Origin: Undaria pinnatifida
Lineage: Eukaryota; Sar; Phaeophyceae; Laminariales; Alariaceae
Assembly: GCA_012845835.1 (NCBI GenBank)
Contig: JABAKD010000026.1
Coordinates: forward strand, 9,100,558 to 9,164,557
Reading direction: 5' to 3'
DNA length: 64,000 nt
This document shows, piece after piece, positions 42,823 through 55,369 of the stretch (positions are counted from its first letter, which is position 1; each line of letters opens with the position of its first letter). A model generated the notes under the pieces. That model worked only from the letters and a program-made list of their open reading frames with translations, was not told where the DNA came from and searched no databases. The translations under genes and the position numbers were made by a program.

Positions 42823-44837
42823 ACTGTATAGTACCACATTATATTTACTCTGATTTTACTCACACCATATGAACGACAGTGCAAGGATCTACTTGGTGTC
42901 TGATGTATATCACACGTATCTTGTTTTTTTTTGTCTCCGGCGGATGGGGAAAAATAAATAAATAAGTTCACCGCACTTCTTGTGTCGATTTAACTTAACT
43001 GCATCAGCAATCCAGCGCCAGCCGGCGTATCTTTCGGTTCTCGCTATAGCGATGGCGTGAGCTGTCACTATCGGCGGTCCCCGTTACTACTCCGGCAGCG
43101 CAAGCATCGTTCGTTACCTGTCAAACTCGTAGTGTATTTGAGAGATATACAACAGCGGAAGTACATAGACTATACCTGATACAGCTCTTCATAATGAGTG
43201 ACAGCGAGAGTACTCACCTGTTGTACTATGCCATCTAAAATCTTACAAGTACAACGCGTACGTGAGAGCAAGCCCGGTATGAATGTGTATCAGCATCAAA
43301 CACGCTCCCCTTGTGTTTTGGTCCGCTTTTGTTGTTACCCAAAGACGAGAAATAAAAGCAGTTACTGTAGCTCCACATTCCCGGATCAGGCCGTTCTTGC
43401 ATCGCACTTAATATGTTTGTACCAGTATGCAAGGTAACAGTGAATAACGTTCGTCTCATTCGGCGCGCTGTCGCTCGCGGTCGCAACAACAGTGCAAATC
43501 ACCGAGTACAGGTAATATCCACAGCAGTGCGGACACGCAGCAGCGTGCATGGTGTGTGCGGGCATAACAGTGCGGACATAACCGTGCGGGCATTACAGTG
43601 CAGATACACATTTAGTCTTCAACAACAGTCACGTCGTATCATGTTGTGCCAGTTTGTCGGAAACGCGGCGAAATGATTGCAGTTGCATTTTTTGTTCCAG
43701 TAGACTATAATTCAGGCGTGACAAGTCTCGGAGTATTTTGTGTCGGTTCGACGAGTCTGAACGCTGTTTTTGGTCCTTTTTCGTCCTCCCTACGACCCAC
43801 GACGTACAACAGTAGGTCTCTGGCCTACTAAACGAGCTTATATACGTCGGATATGATACCGACAAACACGGTGCTTTTACCCATGTACGAGTGCATCACA
43901 CGTGTATGCTCTCCCTTCGGGCTATTCCTGTAAAGGGTGTCAAGCATCAAGCAGTTTGATTTCCTGGTCAGAGTGGTATAGTACGCCTGCTATTAATATA
44001 TACTGGTAACAAGGTCTGTCTGCTCGCACGTCTGCAAACAAGAAAATACAGGGCAAAATTGAAAAATATATCAAATCTTTGAATTTTGTTTTCTGGACCT
44101 ATGATCGAGGGCGCACAAGAAAGTTTTTTTCGACACCTACGTACCAAAATTGTTTTTCGCCCTCCCAGAGTGGGGAGTGGGGTTCGAAGACTCCACCCCC
44201 CCCCCATTACGCCACATAATTCCTATGCAAAGAACCCCCATTCTAAATCGTATATGATAAAGGGGCAGGGGGCGCACTATAGAGCAAACACGCAGCCCCC
44301 TGATCGCGCAGCAGCAGCCTGCGTATCAGCTACGCACATCGCAGAGTAACGGAAAAAAAGGGAGAGAGCAAGAGAGAGTGGTCACAACGAGCACAGCCTC
44401 CACGGTGAAGGGACCCCTGCTACAATCCTCCTTCGACAAGACAGCTTGGCTACAAAGCGTCTGCGGAAAGCCAGCCGATGGCGAGGTCGTCATCTGCTGC
44501 TGCGGGGCCAACTTCGGTGACGGTTCAGGAATGGACGAGGGCCAGGCCATTGAGCATGAGTATTCGGCACAGCACAGAGAGTCAGTGGGGAGGCATGAGG
44601 GCTGTAGTGTAATATTGGAGGGTACCGTGTACCTCGCAGCAGCAGCAGCAGCGGCAAGCACTGGAAAGACAAAACTCTGGTTTATTATATAAAATGATGT
44701 AAAAGTGCTCACCATCGAGCAGTGCGTGTGTCGTGCTGCCTCCTCCCCAATAACTGACAACATCAGCAGTAGTAGCAGAAGCCTAGCCTTGGCAGCAGCA
44801 GCAGCAGCAGAGCAGCAATACCAGAAGCCGTAGCCGC
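42823..44837. other. No confident gene; contains a 14-bp x3 microrepeat
   Basis: Three 14-bp units, CATAACAGTGCGGA and variants, are at 43563-43604. Related CAGTGCGGACA words lie just upstream, reminiscent of subterminal transposon repeats. An open frame at 44378-44692 has poly-Ala from GCAGCA repeats near 44640 and no other similarity. Possible upstream exons of the next gene are not resolved. Confidence 0.4.
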
Positions 44838-46162
44838 ATGATCAAAATCGCCACAAAAAACCCCGCACGAAATGCGAACCAACTAGGTTGCTCCGCGTCC
44901 CTGTTGGTAGCTGCACGCCTTTCGCATGCGAGCAGAGCACTTTTGCCTATCATCAGAAAAATCGCCGCGAAGACCAGCAGCGGCAACTGCGTGTGCAAGA
45001 AGTGCAAGCGCGATTTCGGACGCAATATAGAGCAACTCAGCCGGACCCACGTGGAGACTCACGAACAGTCGCTTCAACACAAGTGAGGACTTGTGAGGAC
45101 AGCAGTTGTTGCATTCGTTAGCACAAGCAGTTTCGATAAAAAATTGAAAAACGTCAGCTGTGAGTACGAAAGATTGAATGGTTGAAACTCAACTTTGCAA
45201 GCTGCGTGGTACATTAGATGTATGTTTCTTTTATGATATGGTGTTTGTGAAATATACCTGGTGGTTAATACACTGCTTCACAATTTTTACGGGAGATCGT
45301 TCGCGCGTGTTCAGCAGTTGGGGAACTGCCACGCTGGACGTATTGTAGTCGCGCAGTGTATGAGGTTGCAGGCCTTGTCGATGTGTGTATGTGAAAATCA
45401 GGAGCAAATTCGTATTTTCTTTCCACGGCTGATCAATTGCTATTGCTCATATCGCAAGTTGCATGTCGACCAACGTGTGTCGACAGGGGTGCTGGTGCCG
45501 CGGCGGCGGTGGGGAGCGGGCGCACATTGCTGGATTTTTTCAAACCGAAGAGCGCCACGGACGGCGCGAAGAAGTCGCCGGTGTTGATGGACAGTAGTAG
45601 CGGCGGGGGCGCAACCGGTGACGCTGACGTGGTGGCGACGGGAGTAGTGAGCAGGGGTGAGGGTGGTGCGGGCGCGGGCAGTGACGCCGACGTGGTTGTG
45701 ACGGGAGTTGTGAGTAAGGGTGAGGGTGGTGCGGGCGCGGGTAGTTTCCCTGACGTGGTTGCGACGGGAGTTGTGAACGGGCTTGATCATTGTGAAGGCG
45801 CGGGCATTGATATGGGTGGTGTTTTCCCTGACGCTGCAGACGGGAGTGGTCCCGCCGATAGGACGATTGTCCACGCTCCCATCAACTGCGCGGGATTACG
45901 TCCGGCTGTCCGGGAGCCCGTTCTCCAACACTACCCATCATCTCTCCATGGTATTGGCAACCAGGGGCTGTCGTGGGAGGCTCGGATAAACCTGAATCGC
46001 GTGTCTCTCCACGCGGTGCCAGCTGCCTCCCGCGGCATCTTGAGCCCGAGTTGTGCGGGAACGGTGGAACAACCAGGAGGCACGTGCGCGCCGTGTTTGG
46101 GCATCAAAGGCACGAAAGCTTACAGGGGTTCGTGCCCAAGCGCGGCGCTTGCCCACCATTGA
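44838..46162 (+). CDS. Two-exon gene: C2H2/BED-like finger, TLLDFFKPK motif, Cys/Trp-rich tail
   Basis: Exon 1 (44838-45082, ATG) ends with CVCKKCKRDFGRNIEQLSRTH, a C-x2-C-x13-H-x3-H finger of C2H2 or BED type. Exon 2 runs 45487-46162. Splicing GT at 45083 to AG at 45486 joins AA+G as one Lys codon and keeps the frame, giving about 307 codons with no stop. Exon 2 opens with GAGAAAAVGSGRTLLDFFKPKS, which resembles a PIP box (x-x-x-L-x-x-F-F-K-P-K) but lacks the usual Gln. Three 21-residue acidic-Gly repeats follow (45620-45808), then a C-terminal region with YPSSLHGIGNQGLSWEARIN and C-x-x-C (CAPCLGIKG). FFKPK-type starts and BED fingers are common in transposon-encoded proteins, so this may belong to an unknown element rather than the host. 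Function unknown; more exons may exist on either side. Confidence 0.5.
45083..45486 (+). other. Predicted intron (404 bp) of the zinc-finger gene
   Basis: Donor AA|GTGAGG and acceptor GTCGACAG|GGG. The donor hexamer equals the one in the pogo transposase intron. The phase is preserved on removal. A fragment of R1 (45143-45212) lies inside, so transposable DNA has inserted or decayed within the intron. Confidence 0.5.
45143..45212 (-). mobile_element. R1 Z-module fragment, inverted
   Basis: The reverse complement reads CACGCAGCTTGCAAAGTTGAGTTTC... and ends CACAGCTGAC. It matches the 3' end of the Z module, including the start-codon area, where ATG is changed to TTG. Confidence 0.6.
45620..45808 (+). 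repeat. 63-bp coding repeat (3 copies)
   Basis: In-frame units at 45620, 45683 and 45746 encode DADVVATGVVSRGEGGAGAGS and two variants; the third is diverged (FPDVVATGVVNG). Unit length is a multiple of three and the frame is kept, which suggests expansion under coding constraint. Confidence 0.85.
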
Positions 46163-46577
46163 TTATTTTTGACTATTAATACATTGACCACCTTGCATTG
46201 GCGCAAGGATTTACATACCTAAACAGCCCAAAGTACAGTTTGAGACCCCTTGCTCTTGCAATGTTGGCTTGCTTGCTAAATCTCTTTGCCAACGCAAGAG
46301 TGTGTCGTAAACCATCCACAGGGGCACATCCAATAAACGAACCACCAAGCAAGGAAACAAAGTAGAAAAAAAAATGTTGAAAAGTTTTTTTGGGGCCTCG
46401 GGGGCGGGGGGCGGGGGGGGGGTAGGTGTGCGGGATGACTTCCTTTGCGCGCCCTCGCCTATAATACCAAACCATTTTCTGGATCCTGTGGCTGAAATGG
46501 TGAAAAATGTTACCACGGTTAACTTCGATTTGTATATCAATGACTATTATAACTATATTTACGACCATAGCGTCGGG
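46163..46577. other. No recognisable feature
   Basis: A G-rich run (46398-46425) and AT-rich DNA. No AATAAA is seen within 100 bp after the stop of the zinc-finger gene. Confidence 0.4.
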
Positions 46578-47099
46578 TCACCACGAGCAGTCAGTCGCAG
46601 GCGTGTATCATACTCAAGTCTTGATATTGCTTTCATCGATGATATAGCTCGTGTACAACAAGCACTTATCAACAGCAAGGGTACCTCGACACGGGATTGA
46701 TGCTTGTCTGAGTATCGTAAGACGCAAGAGCAGAGAGGCTCCAGAGCAGTCCGATGAAATACAGCACCCTTGCTCGACCGATGGCGGCGATGATTCCCGG
46801 AAAAATGGTTTGGTATGCATTAAAATCAGTATATTCGGGTCATCACAAGCAGTCAGTCGCAAGCGTGTATCATGCTTTATGTTGATTTCATTGATGATAG
46901 CTCGCATACAATAAGCACTAATCAATAGCAGGGGAACCTCGACAAGGATCAATGTTTTTGTCTGTGTATCGCAAGACTCAAGATCAGACAGGCCCCAGAG
47001 CTGCCCAATGAAACACAGCACTCTAGTTCGACCGATGGCGGCGATGCTTTTATTAAAGGAGGAAAAGTTGTTTGGTTTACATTAAAATCAGTATACCAG
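46578..47099. repeat. ~261-bp tandem duplication
   Basis: TCACCACGAGCAGTCAGTCG (46578) recurs as TCATCACAAGCAGTCAGTCG (46838). Both copies end CGACCGATGGCGGCGATG, then a purine-rich stretch, then TTAAAATCAGTATA. Diverged by substitutions and small indels; non-coding. Confidence 0.8.
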
Positions 47100-48129
47100 G
47101 TATTCGACAAGAAAATCTACCGAGTGTGTAATGAAATAACCTGCCTCTGTGGACAGTGGAGCACCAGAGAGTGTGCAGTGCTGTTGGTAAGACACGACAG
47201 TTGATCTTCTTGGTGGTGATTGACTGTTGAGGATCTGATGTGGTGTGTAAACGTTATTTAGATCTGAAGACAACTGTAGTAGGGGCTTCTACTTATCCTC
47301 TTCTGGATTCTGATATGGGGATTCGGGGATGAAGTTGAGATCAGTTGTTTTTTGTGTTCGGAGACAACAGCCTCTCTCTCCTTTCCTAGCACCTGAATGG
47401 TGCTGACCAGCCCCCCTCAGGTCAAGGGGGGATACGTTCTGGTCAGAAGACCCTACCTAGCTTAGGCGTGTCTACAATTATCGATAATTCTGGTGAACAC
47501 ACCGACGTTAGTCAGGATTTAGGCCTTGCCTAGCTTAGGCGTGTCTACACCTCTCTCCTTCTCTTCTATCGTCGACCCGTGCAATTACCCCTAGCTCATA
47601 ATACCTACGCAAGATGTTTACCTCTCCCCCGGTCAGCGGCGTTCAGTGTGTTTCGTGTGTTAACGTTTACGCGTTTGTGACCCGTGCTGGTACATGTGTG
47701 TACGAGAAAACCGTGGCCTGGGGCTTGTTCGCACGCCGCCGCAACAGCAGTACTACTGTAGTAGCAGTTTTATACACACCAAATATAGACTACGGAAGAG
47801 GTGTCGACCCCGATGTGTACTAAGTCTTGAACATGATAATTTTTGACTGGAGAGTTCGTTGCCAGACGTCCGTTAAGGGGAAAGACTGCTGTCATGATAA
47901 ACACCACCAAACGCCCACACAGAGGGCACATCATACAGAGCACAGAGAAGGGCCCGACATCCATGGACCACACTTAACACAGAGAGATCCAATGAACCTG
48001 AAACTTTGTGAGGCTGTTGAGTGTCAAGTAAGCTGCATATGGGGTGGAATTTAGCGCCAAATGAACTCGTCTTGAAAAATTGCGTGATTTGGAGCTTCCG
48101 TATGATAGGCGGCACTCATTAACGTTTTG
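47100..48129. other. No gene; short direct repeat at 47456/47529
   Basis: CCTAGCTTAGGCGTGTCTACA occurs twice, 73 bp apart, around 47456 and 47529. Otherwise unassigned DNA with short frames. Confidence 0.5.
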
Positions 48130-49970
48130 AATATTGGGCCAGAAAGCTCTCGCGGAACCTAAGGTTCCTCTGAGAGAATTTTCGGCTTGTGCCAGAGGTC
48201 GTTCCGAATTGAGCTCATATGGGTGGATATTGCGGAGACATCTCGATTTTAAAACAATGCTGGAGGAGATAATGAGTTTTTATGTTATGGTGGCTTTGTT
48301 CGTTGAGCCTGTCTGTAGCGAGGATAATCTGGCATGGCTGTTTATATGGGTCAACTAGTTCGAAGAGCCGAGAGCCTTTAGACTGTCTGGCGAGGCGGAT
48401 CTTGCAAGACTGCTAACGGTGCGGGTCATTTCGTTCTCTGTTCACAGGAATATAGGAGACATGCTATACGTATAGACTTGTCCACAACCCACAGCCTACT
48501 GCGCTCACATGGCACAGCTGGGACATACAACACCCTTGCATGGACTACCACCAAGAGGGAGACAACCCGTACTTCCTTGCCTCCATGGCGTGTGTGGTGG
48601 CGGCCCTACAGCTACCCTAGGCGGCAAGTGCAAGTCGGCTGGCCACAAGCCGGCTTCGCCAGCCGACTGAGGGGACGGTTTAGAATCAGACGACGATCAA
48701 AACATCCCGACGTAATTTTGCTGACTCTAAAAAGCAAACAGCGGTGAAAATAATGTGTTGCGATGCTCTTCGAGAGAGGACTTTTCTCTCTCAGCGACCA
48801 TAAAAGCCCTACAGTTCCTCATTCTGTTCCCTTTGTGCGACGAGCTGGTGGTGAAGGGGGCTGATTACCCATCCTGGCGTGGGTCGCTCGTGGGTTCAAA
48901 GTCTGGCTCAACAAAAGGGTATTCTATTTGAAAAATCGCTGATTCCCATATGAAACAAAGAAAATAATATCAAAAACACGATACGACGGCCCACGGAACA
49001 ACTGTGTATGTTGTGTTGACCTGCTTAAAATTCACCTTTCGTCCTCTTTTACCACTAGAATTTATTGCATATGATTGGGCCATATAGAAGGCTTGTCTGT
49101 CTGGCGAGGAAGATATTTCACGACGACTGTTTACGTGTCATTTCGTTCAAAATATCTCCTAGGTTTTGCAGGAGGATTTTCCGTAGAGGAGGCATAGGGA
49201 ATATGTTGGTACTTCACTGAATCTTGAGCATTGCTGTGGGTCTTGCCAGGCCGTTTCTAGGGCGCGGTAAATGTAACAGTTGTGGGTTGTGACAGGTCGT
49301 TCCGCAATGGGCTCGTTTGGGTAAACCTTGCGGAAACGCCTCCGTTCTGCTCGATGCTGGAGAAGGTACTGAGTTCGATCTGTTGGTTTTGCTCGTCGAG
49401 CTCGAGCTCGAGCTCATCACAAAATTTTTCTGCGGCAGATTCAAGGGTCATTTCTTTCGTGAGACACATATTCGTATATGGTTGATTGGTATACAGGCAC
49501 CCGGCCTATGAAATGTAACATCTTTCTATACGTGATTGTGATTGTATCAGTCAGTTCGTTGGAGGATGTTGGTAAACTTAACTTAATCTTGAGCACTGCT
49601 GTGGGTCTTGCCAACTCGTTTCTGGTGCATAAACATAAAACTTGTGGATTGTGCCAGGTCGTTCGGAACTGGGCCCGTTTAGGTGGGGGTCTTGCAGAGA
49701 CGTCTCGGTTCTGCTTGATGCTGGAAGAGATGTTGAGTTTGATCTTTTGGTTTTGTTTGTCAAGCTCGCCACAAAATAATTCTGCGGAAGATTTCCGAAA
49801 AAGGTATGTTGGTTCGCAAGATATATGGATAGACTAGTATATTATACAGGTATCCGGCATACTGAGCAACGCCCTTTTCCACGTGATTGTACTGCTCAAT
49901 TCGTTGGATAATGTCGGTACTTTGATAAATCTTGAGGACCGCTGTGGGTCGTGTCAGGTCGTTGCTGCTA
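48130..49970 (+). repeat. R2 repeat family, locus 2 (~345-370 bp units)
   Basis: Anchors of type ACTGCTGTGGGTCTTGCCA occur near 49231, 49599 and 49941. Each is followed by TTGTGCCAGGTCGTTCGGAACTGGG and ACGCCTCCGTTCTGCTCGATGCTGGA. A more diverged copy starts near 48190 (GTGCCAGAGGTCGTTCCGAATTGAGCTC). A short (GAGCTC)-type run lies near 49398. A tRNA-B-box-like GGGTTCAAAGTC near 48892 is probably incidental. Confidence 0.65.
48633..48668. other. Perfect 11-bp-arm hairpin
   Basis: AGTCGGCTGGC (48633-48643) is followed 14 nt later by its exact reverse complement GCCAGCCGACT (48658-48668). GC-rich and isolated, with no oligo-T after it. Purpose unknown. Confidence 0.7.
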
Positions 49971-50219
49971 CACAGTAACTGCACATCTACAATCATAGTA
50001 CTGTTTTTTTATCAGCGCATTATTTTCTTTGATAATTCCCTTCACATGCTGTAACAATTGGCATTGTCTTCATTATGTATTACTACAATTTTTGTACACT
50101 TGGCAGTGCCTTCATTTAACACTTTGCATTGCCTCCATTCTTCTACAGACGTATCAGAACTTGATAAATACTGAAGACACTGATGTATATATTCTTCTTT
50201 TGCTGGCACCCATGCGGAG

Positions 50220-50980
50220 CCTTTGTAAGATATATCCCACCCCCCTCGTTTTATTCCCCCCCCCGCTCCCTCTTGTTCAATCACCTCATTATCTTTCTAG
50301 CCGTCCCTGGCCTAGCTCCAAGTAATTCCCCACCCCCCCTCCCCCATTTTTTGCTTTCCCCCCCGCTCCATCTTCTTCAAACGCCCACCTAAAATTAAAA
50401 TCTGGCAGTGGATATCACCTCATTACTTGAAAAAAATTAAAATCTGGCAGTGGATATCACCTCATTACTTTCAGCCATCCATGCCGTAGCTCCAATTCAC
50501 TCCCCCCCTACCCCCCCCTTAACGCCCGCTCCCTCCCCAACACCCGCACCATCGCTCAGACCTAGCACCACGCGTATAACAAGCCTCTACATATATGGGA
50601 CCTAAAGCTGTTAAAAATCCCCTTCCCCCCCCAATCCCCACCCCGCCCACCCCTTCGAGCACTTCGCTCTCTCCCCACTGGTTATACGACTTACAGGATG
50701 CACTTGACAAACTGATGCTTTTCCTTCCACAGCTGTCATATTTTGTCCCCCTCGAAAACGGGTTTTGTCGTTTCCGCGCACAGACTGACTAACATCACCC
50801 TGTTGACCCTGGTACAAGCTACACTGTAGTGCCAAGGGGAGTCGCCGACCTGTATCCTAAATGAGGACACACACCCAGTATTATGCGCGATCGGAGCATC
50901 ACACACAGCTCGCAAATATGAGTTTCGACAAAATCTTCGATCTCACAGCTCGTGTGTAATTGTATTTTTATAATATAAAG
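50220..50980 (+). mobile_element. R1 dispersed repeat, copy 4 (Y-Z)
   Basis: Y units with poly-C runs lie at 50240-50640, including a 40-bp exact duplication (AAATCTGGCAGTGGATATCA at 50401 and 50441). A complete Z module follows at 50705-50980 (ATG at 50918). In this copy the conserved peptide runs into a stop after 12 codons. Confidence 0.75.
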
Positions 50981-51479
50981 TAGTTCTGTGGATAATATCC
51001 TTACGTTGGTTGGGCAGTACTGCTATTGTATATGCACAGTTCATGTCTTATGTGTAAATGCCCGGTCCTCGTTATGTTGTGCGAATGTTATGTCTCCCAT
51101 AACTGGTGTGATTTATATCGTACCAAGTGTCATTGACGGATCGATGTGTTTCACCCTGACACGCAATGAGTCGCCTCCTTAGGATTAATATAATGCCTTC
51201 ACGTGAATAGAAACCGGGAATGAACTCAAACATGAATATTCTGGAAAATAAATAGTTTCTCTCTGATCTAGTACACGGCCATCTTTGTATCTTGTCCTGG
51301 CATAATACGCGGACACATAGTATGATATTCAGGTCGACTCGCCGGATCGCATCTCATACGAGGCGCGTACATAATCCGTATTATAGTAGCATATCCATCG
51401 CATATATATAGTTGTATAGTTGCATCATATTCTATAACTGTATCCGTGCATTCCACCGCGATTACAGCATACATAAATA

Positions 51480-51672
51480 TTTTTTTCCCCTTCAAAAATG
51501 GTTATTTTTATAGTTTCTACGCACAGACTGACTAACATCACCCTATTGACCCTGATAGCTACACTGTAGTTGTAAGGGGAGTCGCCGACCTATATCCTTA
51601 ATGAGGACACACAACTCGTAATACGCGCGATCGGAGTATCACACACAGCTTGCAAAGATGAGTTTCGACGAA
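51480..51672 (+). mobile_element. R1 dispersed repeat, copy 5 (Z only)
   Basis: Contains the Z words CGCACAGACTGACTAACATC, AAGGGGAGTCGCCGACC and CACACAGCTTGCAAAG, then ATGAGTTTCGACG at 51658. It diverges from the other copies right after the fourth codon, so it is truncated at its 3' end. Confidence 0.75.
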
Positions 51673-52212
51673 TCTGCGACCCTTCATACCTCCTCCGGCA
51701 CAATCGCCTGTACCTGTATGAGTATTGCTTATGTCCCCACTGTCCACCAGTATTGTCATCGTTCTTTTACAGTCTGGCTGGTGGTTTGTGCTCCTATACC
51801 CATCCGTGTGCATCGTTCTTGTGAACCCTGAACATAATAACAAAACAGCTGAGAGTTGGATACCGTCTCCCCGAGTATTTCCAAATGTGTAGGGTGCATT
51901 TTATATATGAAACCCGTCCTACTTTAAATAAACTGAGATATTTCCCCGTTAATCTGCGACGAATGTTTCCAATAGTTTTAATGGAAACGAAAAAAAAACC
52001 ATCCGCAAACGGGGTGGTGCCTCTATCGTGTACCAGGTACGATGTGTGTCGGCTAATAGGCCAAGGCGATGGGACACGTCGTCTGTTCCTCTATCGTTTG
52101 CCACCCCAGACCCGCAACAAGACAATCCGCAATCGGCGGACGGGGATGACGTTTTCACCCGATTCGATCCTTGGGATCGTCCCTCTCCCCTCTGGATTGC
52201 TGGAGTGGTAGA
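51673..52212. other. No recognisable feature
   Basis: Short open frames on both strands downstream (minus-strand sense) of LTR copy B. No gag or pol similarity was recognised, so copy B is probably a solo LTR. Confidence 0.4.
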
Positions 52213-52628
52213 TGTTAAATCAAAGGTGGGAGACACAGAATGCCCCCTGCAGGTCTGCCAATTGAGCAGGTCCTCGGAGAGTACTCACTTTCGTTCCGTC
52301 GTAGAGATGTAGCTTTATTCGTTTCCACCAGAGCCCGGGATAGCTTCTGAGATCGGAGGCGCGTGCCTCCGATCTAATTCCTAACTTCCCCGAATATAAA
52401 CCGCCAACCTTATCATACGAAACCCATCCAAATGATCTCAAATTCGGATACCTACAGGCCTTTCGAGGCCGTATCTTAATACTAGCCCACCCTGATGAGT
52501 CGCATATGCAGAAATATGGGAGATTCGGGGAAACTCCGGTTCTACGAACTAGACCATGAGTCGAAGATGCGGCTCCTCAAACCCCACTCCCACACCTCTA
52601 ACCGTCTGGCTATGGAGCCAGGAACACA
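52213..52628 (-). mobile_element. LTR (copy B), 416 bp, inverted relative to copy A
   Basis: On the minus strand it starts TGTGTTCCTGGCTCCATAG and ends GATTTAACA. It aligns with 12222-12635. The 4-bp TCTA directly flanks both ends, a possible target duplication, so this is best read as a solo LTR. It contains a perfect palindrome, GATCGGAGGC-GCGT-GCCTCCGATC (52351-52374), which is only partly kept in copy A. Confidence 0.75.
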
Positions 52629-52699
52629 TAGATGTATGGAATACGGGTGTTAGCCCTTTTTCTCCTCAGATAGGGCGAGACCTCCACGTACGGCGGAGA

Positions 52700-53930
52700 A
52701 GGTAAGTTTGCAGCCCGCTGACTTTATGAACCTGAGCCAAGTAACAATCAGTGGATATGGGTGGATTTTTCACACGATGGAGGGCGGTATCGACCCGGGG
52801 GCTCACCGTTTTTGCTGTCGGGTTGTTGGAAATGTAATTGTACTGACGGTTTACTGACCCAGATATGAGGTCCTATCTTCCGCGGGTGCAGCGGATCCTC
52901 GACGTTCGGCAGATAGGCAAATATCGCAATACACTGGTTCTGTTAGCCCCGTCAAGTGAGCAATCCATGGATGGGGGTTGAGGCTCTACACCGTGTGGGG
53001 CGATATTGCCCCGGGGAGTCACGGTTTTTGTTCCCGAGGTTACGGTTTAATGTACGTACGGAGGAAGTGCTGATCTGGCGATGGGGCCTCATGCTCTCTG
53101 GTTGCGGCGGGGGTTCGACGTTAGCCCTAGCTGCAAATCTCTCAGTACATTAGATCGAATGTGCCCCACCCAATCAGCGGTCAGTGGATGGGGGTGGGAT
53201 ATCCACATCATGTGCTGCGGTATCGACTCGAGGGATCTCTGTTTTTGTCCCCGAGTTGTTGTATTTGTATACGTATGGAGATTCTCATCGGAACATGGGA
53301 TATTGTCGTCTCTGGGTTATGCTCAAACATCGACGTGGGACCAAGGGGACACGTTCGCAGCGCGCTAGCTTTACGAACCCCACCTAACAAGCACTTAGTG
53401 GGTGCGGGTGGAGCTTCCATACCATGTGGGGCGGTAGCGGCCAAAAGAATAACGTTTTTCGTCCCTGGGTTTTGGAGTCGTAAATGTATGGAAGTACCTC
53501 TAACTCGGGGATGGGACCTTATCTTCCCCTGGTGCGGCGGGACCCCGCCGCTCGCCCCATGGGAAAATCTCGCAACGCTCTGGCTTCATGAGCTCCAGCC
53601 AATCAGCAATCACTCAATGAGATGGGGCTTCCACACCGTTCCTGGCGGTGTCGACCAGGGGGATCACCGTTTTCGTCCCTGGGCTGTTGGAGTTGAAGAT
53701 TTAAATTATGGGGCCTGACATCCGGCGATTCAATATTAACCTCTACGGTTGTGGAAGGACCTCGACGTTTTACCGAGGGGCAACTACTGCCAGGCGCTGG
53801 GTCCATGAGCTCCATGAAACCAGCAAATCGATGGCAGTGGAAATCCCGCACCGTGGGGGGGGTGTCGACCCGGGGATGTCCCCGGGTTGTTGGTGATATT
53901 CCCAGTGGCGTTAGTCCTGGGATCTGTCGT
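52700..53930 (+). repeat. R3 satellite, locus 2 (~210 bp x 6)
   Basis: Anchors of type CAATCAGTGGATGGGGGTGG lie near 52748, 52958, 53180, 53389, 53601 and 53823, about 210 bp apart. Each is followed by CACACCGTGTGGGGCGGTATCGACC and CCGTTTTTGTCCCCGGGTTGTTGGA, then GGGGATGGGGCCT. Copies differ by perhaps 20-30 percent by eye. Open frames across it (up to 185 codons) are not conserved between units. Confidence 0.85.
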
Positions 53931-55369
53931 TAACCCCCCCGACCATTCCCAACTCCCCTCCTTCTCAACTGTACTTTCAAGTATCATTCCATTTGCGTTC
54001 AGCCATCCCGTCCTCAACTCAATCCAAGTTAATACGAATTTTTCGCCAAATCACTCATCAATTATATAGCTAGTTTGACTCATAATATTGAACTCTCTCA
54101 GATTTCAACCGGCATTTTAAAAAAATCTTTCCGGCTCCGCTCGTGAAATTTGCTATTCGCGTGCCGTCTTTGATTGGGCTCCGTCGTGCTATTGGGCACT
54201 GTAGTAGACAGGTCTGGTCGGACTCCTCGTGTTTCATTTTCTGTTGCTACATATCACCGGCGGTCTGTCTTTCCACGCTCCTGTCACAACGACAGCCGCT
54301 AGCTTTCGTAGCTGCATAGATACCTTCACCTCACGATCTAGGTGCTAGGTACACAGCAAACTCGAGATCAGGTATGCAGCAGCATGGGAACCATCTGAAT
54401 GGCGGGGCTTTAGCGTTTTGTTGGGACGACGGTTTCTTGTCTCTAGAGCGGGAGCTGCCCGGAGGTTGAGTGTTTTCGGTCGGGTAGGATGGGTACAACA
54501 CGGGCATCGGCCGGTAGGCTATGGTTGGTGCAAACAGTGTGAGGTTTGGTGGAGTCTTGACGCCGATACTAAAGTTGGAACCGTTCGTACATATACGTGT
54601 ACGAGCTCGATTCCGTGTGTGCTGTCTTTTATGAGCTACACCGCGGAATGGTTTCGCCGTCGGCGCTTCCACGCGGATTTATAGTAGGCAGTTCCGATTG
54701 ACAAACAATCAAAACCTTGAAGGATTTAACGCTGGTTGCCGACGTACGTGATACTCCTTCTGTCGTACCCCCGTCCTACGGCAACGTTTTTGTCGCAGGT
54801 GTACTACTCGATAATCTGACGACAACATGGAAGACTCAGCGCATTCGCGGTGGACAAGGCAGGCAGCTGTGACTAAGCAGGGGTATTTGAGGACGTACAC
54901 TTGAAACGTGTGCCCTATTTTTGTTCTCTCGGAGCTAATTCGTGCTTTGTAGCCCGTTTGTTCGGCTCTAGCGGCACCCAACGTGCGATACTATCACAGT
55001 AAGCCATGCGTCCATACCCGCTGACGTATTGCCTTGCGTATGTTTTTGTCGTTTTTTGGTCAAACAGCCGTGCGAATCATCCAAGCGTTGATCATAGCGG
55101 AGATGTCCAGCTTTCGTCCAATATGCAAAGGTGAGAAGAATCAGCAGCGGTAGTCATCGTGAGGTGCTGCTCGGATTGTATATTCATCCCCGTCGTCGAT
55201 TGTTACACGACGTGATAGATGCAGTCCGTTGCGGCGCCCAGCGCCAGGCACAGCGGGGCGGCTTTTGTCTGTCCTCGCATAGCTTGTACTGAAGATTGTG
55301 TTACTGTTGCAGCAGCCTCCGCGGTGCGCATGGGGTTTGGTCATACTGCAACCTGGGCCATTTGAATGG
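53931..55369. other. No recognisable feature
   Basis: About 1.4 kb. A frame at 54418-54684 (88 codons) and a minus-strand frame at 54331-54672 overlap. Neither has a domain I know. Confidence 0.4.

Noticed and set aside
52700..53930. Open frames of up to 185 codons in the R3 satellite
   Set aside because: Frames are not kept between repeat units and no domain is seen; they arise from GC-rich repeat DNA.
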